Part shown: piece by piece, positions 1 through 12,043 of the stretch
How positions within the stretch are numbered: the first letter of the stretch is position 1
Layout of the letters: each line of letters opens with the position of its first letter
From: Siphonodentalium dalli
Taxonomy: Eukaryota; Mollusca; Scaphopoda; Gadilida; Siphonodentaliidae
DNA: 64,000 bases
Direction: 5' to 3'
Assembly (NCBI GenBank): GCA_032622095.1
Contig: CP136065.1
Location: forward strand, 216,238,151-216,302,150
Program-made: the position numbers and the translations under genes
The notes under the pieces: generated by a model
Database searches by the model: none
What the model was told of the DNA's origin: nothing
What the model saw: only the letters and a program-made list of their open reading frames with translations

Positions 1-299
1 GCGATTAATTTCAGTGTTATGAATAGCCAAATATATACAAACAATATAAAAGTAGGAATGTATGATGGACCGCCGGTGGTTCCTAAATAAAGGAATCGAA
101 TCGGAAATTAAAAGTTTCATCAAACTACCAGATAGTGGTTTATAACAATTACAATGGACTATAGTTTTGTGTATAATGCAAAGTAAATCGTGCATATAAA
201 AAAATTGCATGCAACGTCTCGGTCAGGGCATGATAATTGATATTTCAACTTAGATTCAACGTACAGCATGTATCAACATTCAGTGTTAGGTTTCCCACA

Positions 300-875
300 T
301 TAAAGGTACTCAATCCGAATTAACGCTCACGAATTACAATATCATTGGCTTCGGGGGTACAAAATATTTAACTTGAGTCGAGGAACCCACCCATCAAGGT
401 ACAGTAGGAGTAATCAGATATCGATATTTTAAATCTAGTATTTTAATTATAAGTGGCCCAGTAAACTGTCAGCGAGAAGAACTTATCTGACAAGATAGCG
501 GATGAAGATCGATAACTCTCAAATCGAGCAGCCTTCATAATTGGCTACGGCAATCAGCATTGCCGAAGCAATTTGCTGAAGCAAACTGGGGCACGGCATA
601 CTGTTGCCGTAGCGGATTGCCGAAGCCAAACAATCTGAATTTAGAGGGCTGAATCGAGTGGCTTTTTGTGTCAGATATTTGACAACCAATAAAATTTTGT
701 TGAAAAAAACTTTGATAAATAACAGGTTTTGGGCAATTTTATAGTTGACTGTGGTTCTAAAGCATTGTTTTGGGCAATTAATCTTTTCTGATAACTGAAA
801 TGGCATTTAAAAAAATGGTGTTGTTGTTGGAATCTGATGATATGGGGACCGTCGAATCGGATTGAGTACCTTTAA
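300..875. mobile_element. TTAA-flanked non-autonomous DNA element (AGGTACTCAATCCGA family)
   Basis: Both ends carry the inverted motif TTAAAGGTACTCAATCCGA, read forward on the left and as TCGGATTGAGTACCTTTAA on the right. The outermost TTAA fits a TTAA target duplication as in piggyBac-type elements. The interior has no transposase and contains a palindromic GCAATCNGCATTGCCGAAGC stretch near 540-630. A second copy lies at 24463-24947. Confidence 0.7.
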
Positions 876-879
876 TTCA

Positions 880-1510
880 ACATTAGATAACATCTCGATA
901 TTCAACATTAGGTTTCCAACTTTATTTCAACATTGATTCATTGTTGAACGATTGTCCAAATTTAAACTGTTAGATTTCTAACATTATTTCAATGTTGATC
1001 GAACATCACAAAACTTGACAAAAGTGAACATTAGCTTTCAAACGTAATCCCAATGTCGATTCAACGCTAAATTAATGTCCAGAAATTAAACATTAGGCTT
1101 CCAACGTTATTTCAACGCTGAGCGAACATAAAACAAAATCAACATTAGGATTCCAATGCTATTTCAAAATCGAGTGATCGTCCCAATATTCAACATTAGT
1201 TTTCCAAAATTATCCCATTTTCAATTCAATGTTGTTGATCATATCGAGCGAACATAACAAAAAAAATACTTTTTTTATTCCAATATTATTTTAACGTTGA
1301 ACGAATGTCAAAAAATTCAACGTTAGCTTCCCAATATTATTCCAATGTTCAAAGTTAGTTTTTCAATGTTGTCTCAAATGTATATTCTAATATTTCTATG
1401 TTCACTTCAACGAGCAAACTGGACCAATCGCCAACGTTATTTCAAATTCAACGTTGAAACAAAATTTGAGACAACCGTTTACTTTAGTCTTTACATTGGA
1501 TCAACATAGG
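880..1510. repeat. Degenerate tandem repeat, ATTCAACATTAG/TTTCAACGTTGA type
   Basis: The motifs 'TTCAACATTAG', 'TTCCAACGTTATTTCAA' and 'CGTTGATCGAACAT' recur about every 60 bases with many substitutions. It looks like an old, decayed tandem array. No coding potential is visible. Confidence 0.6.
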
Positions 1511-1641
1511 GATGCTATCTGGCCTGGTGAGGCCATTTGGCATGATTTTGGGAAACATTGGGACATAAATATTATACAGACTGGAATCAGTAGGCCCTAT
1601 AGCTGATTTCACCTATTGTCGCGGATTTTTTATACAACTAC

Positions 1642-4010
1642 CAGGTCTGGCAAATGTGAGAATACAGCTACAATAGCTGTATTCAGCTAACCTAGATGTA
1701 TTCAGCTATAAATTATACTCTCAAAGCGGCTGTGCATCAAAATTAGGCTACCATATTCTCCGGTCACCCTCAACCAAATCAAAATCGTCGCTTGTGTTCT
1801 GACAAAGTGTTGCCTTTTGTCGATACGGCAATTCTGATTTTGTGTGAAAACTTACTACGGTGGTCGATGTCAGTAAATATTCTGGGGACTATTTTCTGCA
1901 AATGCATTCATTAAGGCCAAAAAAAAAACATCTGTGTTTCCGGTTACCCGACCGACCTGCCGAAATTGGGCCGACCTGGACTTTTTTTTTCAAATTTCAA
2001 CCCAAATCAAAAAATTTCAACCCAAAAAAAAGAAGAAAAAAATAAATTCTTTTTTTTAATTCTTTTTTAATGCATGTAATTGGCATGTAAACACATCAAA
2101 ATCGTTAAATATATACTATATACTATGTTTACATTAAGCAGCAATAATTTTAGATGGAATTTTCAAAAACAATTTACTTCTATTAAAATACATGTCCATT
2201 TGTGGTTGCAGATGAATCCCAATCTCACCAATAAATCTGCAGTCTTTAAAACCTGCCTGTGGTAATCTTGTTTGTTCAACTCCCATGTCTTATGGGAAGA
2301 AGTCTTATCTGCTAGAGAGCAATATACATGTAGAAGACTTTCTATATCAGAATTTAAAGTTCCTCTCCCCAGTCAATCAAGGATTCATAGTGTTCAGGCA
2401 TAGTTACTAGTATGTATACAGACAGTATAAAGATGACTTCTGGGATGGGCACTAAAAAGCACATGAAATTATCTACTGGTTTGTTTGGGTATATAAAACT
2501 TACAAGCATGCATATGCCAATTTGAATGCTGAGGTGTGGTACCTCAGTCAAGGTGTGGCCTGTGGTACATTTTCAGTGTGGTGTGGGACTTTATATTTCA
2601 GTGCAGTTGAGGGATGTCTGAGGAACATTTACACCCTGTGCAATGTGTCTGAGGTGCATGTGAGATATGTGTCTTAGGTCCTGAGGTGTATGACCAAATA
2701 TTTAAGTGAGGTTTGAATTAATATCATACCAGTTATGTTATTATAAAGTAGTAGAAAAGACCTATTATTGTGTATGTCTTGGGCCTGTTGATATGTCAAT
2801 ATTGTGCTCTGAGAAAGATGTGCCACCACAATCTAAACTGAGAGAATAATTACAAGAGAGCTGCATAATTGAGTGCCTGGGTGGCATTTGTTTGTTCACA
2901 TTGACAATACTTATCATATTATTGTGCTACATTAACTGTTTACTTGCAATATACATGGACAGCCTTAACACAAGTATAAAGAGTAAGCATTAATGTACTT
3001 CTTAACTGTTCGGGGAAAAAAAAAAAATATATTACCAAAAAAAAAAAAAAATCCCTACCTACCTACCTGGAATTTTTTGGCACCGTAATAGGAAACAAAT
3101 AATATTTATTTTTTGGCCTAACTAACTTATAAAATAAAGATCAAATTCATCCCAAACACTCGTTTACTTCTTCCCGATGCTAAACCGGTAGGGGGCGTTA
3201 GAATGGTGTACCTATATCGAGCATTTAGAATTACATACCACTAGCGGTTTGTGAGCGATACTGGTAACTATTCATAACGGTATATATACAGATATTGTGC
3301 GGCATATTGCAAATGTATGGCACAACATAGGGACAACTGAAATGAAAATGCGACTTATATAATTTCTGAAGTATTTCAAACATGAAGTCCTGGTCGTTAG
3401 CGAGTCAGAACTATTCAATCTGTTTTGGCGGGAAAATATATAATGTGTGAAAACTTACTAAACATAACATTGGTATTTGTATTTTCGCGATTCGACATAC
3501 ATGTATGCGTTTCCGTATTTTTGGAGAGAATCAGCTCAAGCAGTGAGTGGAACTCGCTCGGTTAAACTCTGGCTAGAGATGTTCCCCTTTTTACCTGTTT
3601 TAACGCACCAACCAAACTGAGTTTTACCAGCATCGACATATTGATACTTCCGGGAATGATTAAGATGTTCCATCTTCGGTGATAAATATTGTATTTTTCA
3701 AGGTATTCCGCATTGCATACTTTTAAGAGAGTTATTAACCGTTATGACCGACATCGACGCCATAGTAAGTTTTCACACATAATCACCATCGTCGTGCCGA
3801 CAAAAGGCAACACTTTGTCAGAACACAAGCGACGATTTTGATTTGGTTGAGGGTGACCGGAGAATAGGTTAGCCTAATTTTGATGCGCAAATTAGCGCTT
3901 CTAGTTTATTATCGAAAAACAGCCGCTTTGAGAGTATAATATATAGCTGAATACAGCTAGGTTAGCTGAATACAGCTATTGTAGCTGTATTCTCACATTT
4001 GCCAGACCTG
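1642..4010. mobile_element. Foldback-like DNA element with about 240-bp terminal inverted repeats
   Basis: The left arm (1642 to about 1885) begins CAGGTCTGGCAAATGTGAG. The right arm (about 3745 to 4010) is its reverse complement, ending CTCACATTTGCCAGACCTG. The arms share the AATACAGCTACAATAGCTG hairpin, the AGGGTGACCGG segment, GGCAACACTTTGTC and GTGTGAAAACTTACTA. A short ACTAC sits on both outer sides (1637-1641 and 4011-4015) and may be a 5-bp target duplication. No transposase is visible inside, and another repeat (1913-3123) occupies much of the interior. Confidence 0.75.
1913..3123. mobile_element. Inner repeat with poly-A/GGCC inverted ends
   Basis: It starts AAGGCCAAAAAAAAAACATC followed by GTGTTTCCGG. 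It ends with GGAAACAAATAATATTTATT then TTTTTGGCCTAA, so the ends are inverted. The same end pair recurs at 55722-56127, which supports a dispersed element. The middle (2380-2720) is a T/G-rich low-complexity stretch with repeated TGAGGTGTG. No protein is recognised. Confidence 0.45.
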
Positions 4011-4979
4011 ACTACTTAATGAACTAGTGGAATTATGTTTATATGATTACAGTTACCAGTAGGCTACAATGTGAACACAGAACATATAGATATACGTCAA
4101 TATAGAAACAAAAGCGACATGAGCGCAAATATTACCTCTCCTTGTCACAGATTCAAATTTCAAAAATAAATTGCGAATGAATGAATTGGAAATTTGGTGA
4201 CGTCTAAATGTCGTATCAATAATTGGTAAATTCGTTACCGGATGTCCTGCATGTACCTAAGATTATAAATAACCATGACTTGTCACACAGAAGTTATACA
4301 TTTTACGCCTTTCAAATTTTAGTCTAGCTGGATTGACAGAAACAGTAATTGTGCCTTTTCTCGACTCGACTGGGAAGCCGCCATTTGAATAGGTTGTCAC
4401 GTGCAGTTATAGAACCAATCACGAATAGACATCGCTTAACTATCCCCGATCCGTCTTGTAACTACTTGTCAAGTAGCAAAAATAGCATATTTAAGTAGCT
4501 TATAATGCTATAAAAGTCGTTGGAATATTCTAACCACCCAAATTTAGCTACTCGAGATTTAGTGTGTGTTTACAACTTTACACATGTATAGTTAATAGTA
4601 GTTGTGCTATTTTGCACTTTAAAAAAAAAACTCCCATCAGCTTTTATCTATATAATACTATTTGAATGATATTTGATGGATGAAAGTCTAATGGACCTAT
4701 CCGTATGTACCGGCCGCCCCAATTTCAATTATAGCCAATGAGCCGATAGCTTAATCGCCGAAGCGACATGTGCCTGCTTGCATATATATAGTGATATGAA
4801 AGACACCACAAGCGGCTCCGGATCCTTAACAACCATTGTAAGCCATAGGAAATTTACGAACACGAGAGCAAAATATGTGTTTAAAAGCTACAATGGTGTT
4901 GAAATGTACATGGGGAACATGTCCGGTTGACTAACGATATTTATACACATGTTTTAGTTCGGTTTCCTAAATAAATTAC
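4011..4979. other. Intergenic, no feature seen
   Basis: AT-rich sequence without a convincing ORF, palindrome or family repeat. Confidence 0.5.
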
Positions 4980-6065
4980 GTTACAAGTGCTACGCTGGGC
5001 GTGCAAAATACGCCCTCTCTGAGGAAAATTGGCGGATGGAACCCAAATTCGAACTTGACCTGTGTTTTGGTGGGAGAAAGTAATATACCAAATTATCATT
5101 GAATCCGATAAGCTCTAGTAAAGTTATCGTCCGGACAACAAATTTCAGGGATTTTCTAAGTCAAATTACGTCAAATAAGGGGCATAACTCCGGTGAAAAT
5201 TGGCGGACGGAACCCAAATTCGAACTTGAGCTGTCTTTTCTCCTAATAAACCCACATACCAAATTTGATTGAAATCGGTTCACTCTAACTAAAGTTATCA
5301 TCCGGAATTACGTCAAATAATGGGCATAACTCCGGTGAAAATTGGCGGACGGAACCCAAATTCGAACTTGAGCTGTCTTTTCTCCTAATAAACCCACATA
5401 CCAAATTTGATTGAAATCGGTTCACTCTAACTAAAGTTATCATCCGGACAACAAATTTCAGGGATTTTCTAAGTCAAATTACGTAAAAAAAGGGGCCATA
5501 ACTCTCGCAAAAATTATCGGATTAAAACGAAATTCGGACTTGAGCTGTATTTCGATATATGTAATCCACAAAAAAACTGGTTTTGCGTATAAACATTCCA
5601 AAATCGAGTTATCATCCTGAACCAAAAAACATAAGAAAAACTGAATTTTCTGAATCGAAAAAGGGGCATAACTCTGCCAAAAATGGTCGGACAGAACCCA
5701 AGTTTGAACTTGACCTGTGTTTTGGTGGGAGAAAGTAATATACCAAATTTGGATTCATTCCGATAAACTATACTAAAGTTATCATCCGGACAACAAATTT
5801 CAAGGATTTTCTAAGTAAAAAAACGTCAAATAAGGGGCATAACTCCGGTGAAAATAGGCGGGCGGAACCCAAATTCGAACTTGAACTTACTTTTCGGCTA
5901 ATAAACCCACATACCAAATTTTATTAAATTTGGTTCACTCTAACTAAAGTTATCATCCGGAAACCAGGTTAACGGACGCCCGGACGGACGGGCGGACCGA
6001 CGTCGATACACTTGTGAGTTGCGATCTTTTGTTTGAGTGACTTGTGGGTTGCACCCCACAAGTAA
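4980..6065 (+). repeat. 'GGGGCATAACTCCGG' tandem repeat block ending in a GACGG-rich tail
   Basis: About six imperfect units of roughly 120-170 bases carry GGGGCATAACTC, GGCGGACGGAACCCAAATTC, CCCACATACCAAATTTG and AAAGTTATCATCCGGA in fixed order. Two units (about 5176-5300 and 5325-5450) are almost identical. The block closes with GGACGCCCGGACGGACGGGC and a GTGGGTTGCACCCCACAAGT palindrome near 6042-6063. The same organisation appears at 63026-63560, 16690-17030 and 48243-49090. Confidence 0.7.
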
Positions 6066-6359
6066 CGTACGGAAAATCCAATTTTATTTCTCGGTGAACG
6101 CGCAACAACTCATAACTGCAGCCTTATAATTACATCGACGCGTCATAGGTTTTGGAAAGACGAACGCGTAATGTTTTGGGCGCATTTGGACTCGCGCAGG
6201 ATTGACTTAATAAATCATCGGGTTTCAATATAAAGATAAATTGTTCCTGTTAACTTTTGCCAAGGGTGCTATGGGATATTTTGGGCTGGTTTTGTCACAA
6301 TACACTTTTAGATTTAAATACATTTACAAAAGTGGCTTTTTCGCTAAATGTATATAAAT

Positions 6360-6520
6360 ATAAGGATTAACTGTCATGTGGACTGTTTTTATGGAGATGT
6401 AACCGTGAGGTAAGTGGTCATAACTTGTATGTAAAACCCTTCGGGTTTTACACAAGTTATGACCACTTACCTCACGGTTACATCTCCATAAAAACAGTCC
6501 ACATGACAGTTAATCCTTAT
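6360..6520. repeat. Near-perfect 161-bp palindrome (long hairpin)
   Basis: The left arm starts ATAAGGATTAACTGTCATGT and the right arm ends ACATGACAGTTAATCCTTAT, with essentially uninterrupted complementarity in between. The centre is GTAAAACCC-TTC-GGGTTTTAC. No other copy was seen in the window. It could be a young MITE or a structured RNA locus. Confidence 0.85.
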
Positions 6521-7559
6521 TTAAATTCCAATATTAATATAACAGATTTCAAACTAAAACGTGGAAATAGTAGTCCCGATCGATGATGCGTTATGAATAC
6601 CAATTGTGCCGCGAGTATTTGTTTTATGTGAAGTGTTTTTCGTTATAAATGTATACATGTGTTGCTGTTATAACACCGTGGTAACATTGAGTTCAAATGT
6701 CTGCTATTCACACTAACCTGTATGATCTCCTGCGAACGTTTTACTGAATCCATTTGAAAATCTAAAGCCTCCTCCATATTAATGCGACAATGTACGTGTA
6801 AATGAGAATCAACAGATGTTTTCCAAGAGAATTACACGTAATTTCACACATTGCACGTGATTCGCGGTGTATACACGCAACCTTCACCGAACGAGTTCAC
6901 TTTGTGCCATTGTTGCCACATGGCAACATGTAACTGACTCCATGATAGTCGACGTTTTCTTTAATGTACTTTAGTGACGGAAAAATAGGGTGTGGAATTT
7001 TAAAAGACCATTATTTGATAATCCTTTGCATCCGGTCTGATGTCACCGGGGCTCACGCAGGACGCTCGATGTATGGAAAACTGATATCGTTATATTTATT
7101 TCGACAAAAGAGGGATTATAGATTAATTACCACATGTACACCTCCGTTTGGTTTATTTCATCAAGGTGTGAACTATTAGCATAGCTTCGATATTAAATTT
7201 GCTATTTGATATTGAAGTTATAGGCTATAATGGCTTCATTTACACAGTTTGATTCAACGTAAACATCGATCTTTGTAGGTTATCGGAAATGGCCAAACAA
7301 TCACACCTGGTTTTTTTTTTAAATCTGGTTCTATTTTTGTTTATATCTAACGAGTCACTTTTACAAGATGCATATATACACACACATAGGTATCGTGAAA
7401 CTCAGAAAGAAGTTATATTATCGTGTTACATGGCGTTTAACAACACAGTCCGTTCTCATCGGAAGCCATTTTAGTAATGAATATGTAGCGAGATTGAGAT
7501 GGCTTGTGGTGCTTAGTAACAGTAACCATGTAGCCTATTGGTGGGCGGTTCGTACGGAT
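6521..7559. other. Region upstream of the orphan ORF, no feature seen
   Basis: Only short chance ORFs are present. The reading frame of the ORF starting at 7560 stays open upstream to 7368, but that part has AT-rich, low-complexity composition (runs of ATACACACACATA) and does not look coding. Confidence 0.4.
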
Positions 7560-8078
7560 ATGTCCATTAAACCGCCCAGAATACAGTACAACGGACAATC
7601 TACATTGTATCTCAACCGGTCCGGGGCTGCCGGGACCACAGTCAAGAAGCGGAAGCAGACCACTTCACAACGCCGCAGGGATGCCATCAGGAGGGCCAAG
7701 TGGAAACGGGGAACTGAGAGACGCCCAGTTCCCTCCCACTTGGCCTCTGGGCCACAAGATATGTCTGCGGCCGATGTCATCACCACCGACAGGAACAGGG
7801 ACGCCGAAGTCAACCCGAATGTCTCTGCCGTCGACGAGGACAGCGGAACAGGGGCTCCCGACGTCACTCCGGAAGTCCCCGCCGCTGTCTTCGGTGTGGA
7901 GCTCGGAACACCACCTAACCAGTCTCCACAAGGGGCGGAATCGAACACCTCCGTCCCTGCAACGCCGAGATACCTGGGGAGGCCGGCGTCGCCTGCACTC
8001 GTGGAACACAATCAAGCGCTGATAGACAAAATGATGGAGGGTATCAGATACATGCGGAGAGAAGCAGATAAAGCATGA
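7560..8078 (+). CDS. Orphan basic/proline-rich protein, possible retroelement-derived ORF
   Basis: I do not recognise this protein. From the ATG at 7560 the frame runs 172 residues to TGA. The N-terminal part has a strongly basic patch with Lys/Arg runs (about residues 28-55, including SQRRRDAIRRAKWKR). A long acidic/Pro/Ser/Thr-rich, probably disordered segment follows, and then a short C-terminal helix-like stretch (QALIDKMMEGIRYMRREADK). The segment is far richer in GC than the flanks, and that richness stops at the stop codon, which suggests real or formerly real coding DNA. An AATAAA lies at 8217-8222. The basic segment resembles nucleic-acid-binding tails of retroelement ORFs (inference). 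It may instead be one exon of a longer gene; no partner exon was found. Confidence 0.45.
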   Translation: MSIKPPRIQYNGQSTLYLNRSGAAGTTVKKRKQTTSQRRRDAIRRAKWKRGTERRPVPSHLASGPQDMSAADVITTDRNRDAEVNPNVSAVDEDSGTGAPDVTPEVPAAVFGVELGTPPNQSPQGAESNTSVPATPRYLGRPASPALVEHNQALIDKMMEGIRYMRREADKA

Positions 8079-8527
8079 AATCTAAGCAAGAAAATGGAAC
8101 AACAATATAATACAGTCAGACAACATCAGCTTCTCCCCCATCCTCGAGTGAGAAACAACACAGAAAGAAGAGAAAAAAAAGAGAAAATGAGAAACTTAAA
8201 AAATAGCCCTTTTTAAAATAAACGCTAAAACATGAGGGGTGAAGGAATAGACCTCTCGGTCTATTCGACCATCCCGGGGTTACCCCCCCCCCCCCAAAAA
8301 CCACTACTCCTGCAATAGTAATTACCTGTTACTGTACCGAACAAAACATGGCTGTATATGCACACATTAGACTCTGACTGACGATTGTCTGACTGGTATG
8401 TTTATTATTGTATATTCAATGATATTTACATATGATCTGAATTTTAGATTGATTTAAACCAAATGTACAGTGTTGGCTCTGTGTGGGTACCCCTGGGGTG
8501 TTATGATGATGACAGTTTTTCAAGTTT
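8079..8527. other. 3' flank of the orphan ORF
   Basis: Contains a possible polyadenylation signal (AATAAA, 8217-8222), a small palindrome GAATAGACCTCTCGGTCTAT near 8246 and a run of C at about 8284-8294. Nothing else is seen. Confidence 0.4.
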
Positions 8528-8898
8528 TTTTCAACAAGTCGAAATAAAAAAAAAATATTTTTAATTAAGCAAGGAGTTAAATATAAATTCATTAAAAAAA
8601 CAATATTAAAAAAAAAGTTTTATTTTTCTTTTAATATTTTTTTTATTTGAGCAAGGAGTTAAAAAATTTGACCCAGTGACCTCATTTGAACAAATCTGAA
8701 TATGAATCACCTAGGGAACATCCATACCAAATATGAACCCATTCGGTCCTATGGACCTGGAGAAGATGTTAAAAGAATTGTTGTCAAGACGGATGGAAGG
8801 ATGTCCGTACAGATGGACAGATGGATGGACAGACGGGTGGACGGACGAGGAGTGATGACTATAGCTCCACTGGAGACTTTGTCTCAGGTGAGCTAAAA
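8528..8898 (+). repeat. 'GAGCTAAAA' dispersed repeat, family A
   Basis: The left part has GCAAGGAGTTAAA motifs. A conserved body follows (GACCCAGTGACCTCATTTGA, then CACCTAGGGAACATCCATAC), then a GGACGGACG-type tail. The 3' terminal hairpin runs from TAGCTCCAC to GTGAGCTA at 8862-8895, followed by AAAA. Related copies lie at about 21690-22194, 29940-30798 and 40504-40957. It looks like a short non-autonomous retroelement or a Helitron-like unit; no coding capacity. Confidence 0.65.
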
Positions 8899-10732
8899 CG
8901 TGTCCGAAATTACCCTATTTTACGGTTCTAACCTTTGCATTGAAGACCTTGTCGAAGTCTCACTTCTGTAGAACACAAGATGCAGCATATTTCGCAGAGT
9001 CAATCAGACAAAATATGAACAAATGATTAATAATGACCACTCTGAATTTATACGCGAATTTATATATTCTCTGTCACAACAATGAAAATTTAAATTAAAA
9101 TTCAATATAATTTATTTGACAATACAGAATATATATTATAAATACAACAGGACCCCACCAAAGCATAGCTTGTAGTGAAGGGCTTTATGGTATTATATTA
9201 TCACAATGATTTAGAACAGAGCGTTTAAGATCATCTACATGTATATACCAGCAGCCTTGTTTGAGTTAATGTTATTAAGAATGTGTGCCACTTCAAGTTA
9301 ACTTGTTGGATTTGTAAAGAATGAAGAAACATTTGGATGTTGTAAATAGTCTGTTACCTTTTGTTCTGATTTAATTTTATCCGTAAGGTACGTTTGGTCC
9401 TTTTTTGGTGAAATATTCGTTGAATTTTGTTGTAGTTACCTTCCTATCACTTATGTACTTATTTTCATATAGAAATTCTTTTGGCGAGCTGTTATCTTTT
9501 TTCTTGTTGAGAATATTCTTGAATGTTTGTCATCCGTGATTTTTGACCTCAAGATGCTTAAATCAGTACAAATGAGCAATACAGAGCATTCATTATAAGC
9601 CTAGAAGATATACGTAGGAAAATTGGTACACATATGTTCACATGATCAGGGAATTATCATGGGATATGCGCCTATGACCTCAGATGACTACTTAACGGGG
9701 ACAAATATATTACATCATCAATAAAGAGCGTTTGTCAATCAGCTCAGAAGAAACTTGGTGCACATATATGGTGCACCTATATAGGGAACATGATACGGGG
9801 ATGTCACATGATAGGTGCTGTTGACTTCAAATGACTTAAAGGGGCACTAATACTTAACAATAAAGAGCATTTATTATCAGCTTAAAAGATAGATGACAAC
9901 TTATCCACAGAGTATCATGCAATAGGCACTGTTACCTCGGGTAACTAATCATTATTTTAAATTACTTGAAGGGGAACTAATAATTTACTAACATTTCACA
10001 TGATTTTCCTGCATGTCATGTTTGTCACCCGTCATTTTTTATGGGCAACCCCCTAGTATAGTACATTTATCCTGGGATTAAAGGTCGAACTAATGTTTTC
10101 CAGTCATGTCACCTTATTCACCACAACTTAAAACCCTGTCACTTGTGACAAAACTAAATAATGCTTTGTCAAGTTTTAGTTTCTAGGTCAATGTGTATAT
10201 ATACAGGTCACCGAGGTCAATAATCAGGAAGTCATGCAAGATGTCATTCAGAACTCACATAAATACAATAGACAACAAAGCTAACCAAACATTGAATCTT
10301 ACCGGTATAAGAAGAACATTCACACACATGGACAAGGATATGTTTAGCATGGATGGGGATATCCTTTCCGCCAAATTGGTCTATCACTATTCCAAAAGAT
10401 TGATACAGGGATAACATTGATAAATTTGTTAAAATCACAATGGATTTTTAGACAGTGATACACGTAATATGTGTAATTGTTTCACAAAACAACCATTGAG
10501 AATGTGTGAGACAGTGACCAGGTGTGACAATATTTGAATTCATAAATGACCGACTTGAAATTTGATCTTGAGATTCTAAATCATCTGCTAATTTTCTGTG
10601 TGCCTCTCTCATTTGGAGAGAAAAAAGAAATATTTTGTTTTGTTGTCAAGAATGTAATGTTTTTTCAACATTTCGAGCTTGCTTTAAACAATTATTTTTT
10701 TTCAATAAAAATTTGGTCAAAACATGTTAATA
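8899..10732. other. Intergenic, no feature seen
   Basis: AT-rich DNA with faint degenerate repeats (TTACAC, ACATGAT, 'GGGGCACTAATA' near 9840 and 9972). No gene, palindrome or element end could be supported. Confidence 0.45.
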
Positions 10733-10912
10733 TTAAAGGGGGACTGTACACAGAATCCGGCCATTTATGGGACCATCTCCTATTCTACTCAATAGAATAT
10801 ATGCAACAAATGAATGAATTTGAGCCATGGATTAGTGCAAAATACACTCATGTGCTCTATGAATGATGCAAACAACATAAAAGGCCGGATTGAGTGTACA
10901 GACCCCTTTTAA
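10733..10912. mobile_element. Short TTAA-flanked MITE (AAGGGGGACTGTACAC ends)
   Basis: The left end is TTAAAGGGGGACTGTACACA and the right end TGTACAGACCCCTTTTAA, with AATCCGGCC/GGCCGGATT just inside. About 180 bp, non-coding. Confidence 0.65.
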
Positions 10913-12043
10913 GTACTTCAAAGTTAACCACCCAAATACATGTATATTAGGACTTGTACCTACACTTGTATACATGTAGCTTGAAATTGAAGCTTCCATG
11001 GATTCTGTCCATAGTAAGATATTTATTGAAAATAGTTTAAAATGTCATACTAGAGAATTTGTGAATTAATTATCATGAAAGTCAATCGTAGTAGATATTC
11101 ACTGCTTGCAACAATTGATTTCGTAAAATGTTATCCATTTCCACCACAATAAAATTGATTTCTCCAAACTCATAAAAGTCGGTAAATCCATTATCAGTAA
11201 TTAATCACCAAAAATGAATCGGGGGAAATAGATTGACTTTGTTCTTATTGCCACTATAAATTATTCTCTAATAACAAAATTTTGCAGGTTGAAACCACTA
11301 TTATGTAAATTACTATTACAGTGACTTTTCCACGAAAAAAAAATAGTTTAGCCTAAATCTCTTTTAAGAATATCTTTCAATATTCTTACCTCTTCAAATG
11401 TTCACCTTTACATTTTGATTGGAGTTTGGTATTGGACTTTGATCGGTAGTGTACCATAGCTGTAACAGAAAAGTTTACATAACAATGGTTTCAACATTGC
11501 TAAATCTCGTTAAATGGAGATTTTTATTAATAATCGGAATAAGAATAAAGTTGAGCTATATTTACATGTATTTGTTGATGATTGGAACTGGATTTGATGA
11601 CTCTTCACTTTTCACATGAACCCATTGTGAAGGCCTTGCATCCCGAAGTGGCTTCAAACAGATACTGAATATCCTTTGACATCAGTTTTCATGGGGGGGG
11701 GGGGGGGGATAAATTTCCTTGGGATAATTTGTACCCAAGTATTAAAGACATATTATGGACTTGTTCGGGTGCAATGTTAGTAGAATGCTACTTCCCATTG
11801 CCGAAAATCACTCCATAGATATCAGTCTGAACTACGCATAATTGTAAATATTTACATCTCGATTCGGGACACAACAATAGGCAATAAACTAACGCAAATT
11901 ATTTTGCCATCGAGAGTCATTGCATTTAGTTAATATATAAGAACGACTGTGTTTGTGCTGGAAATTTGGATTAATATTCGTAAAAAATAACTAGTATGTA
12001 AACATCACCACCATGAAGAACATGGAAAAAGAGAAAAGACTAA
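10913..12043. other. Intergenic, no gene; contains a G-run
   Basis: Nothing supported apart from a homopolymer G run near 11695-11708. Confidence 0.4.

Noticed and set aside
10546-10866. 106-codon ORF
   Set aside because: Overlaps a TTAA MITE and has AT-driven composition; no domain or conserved pattern seen.
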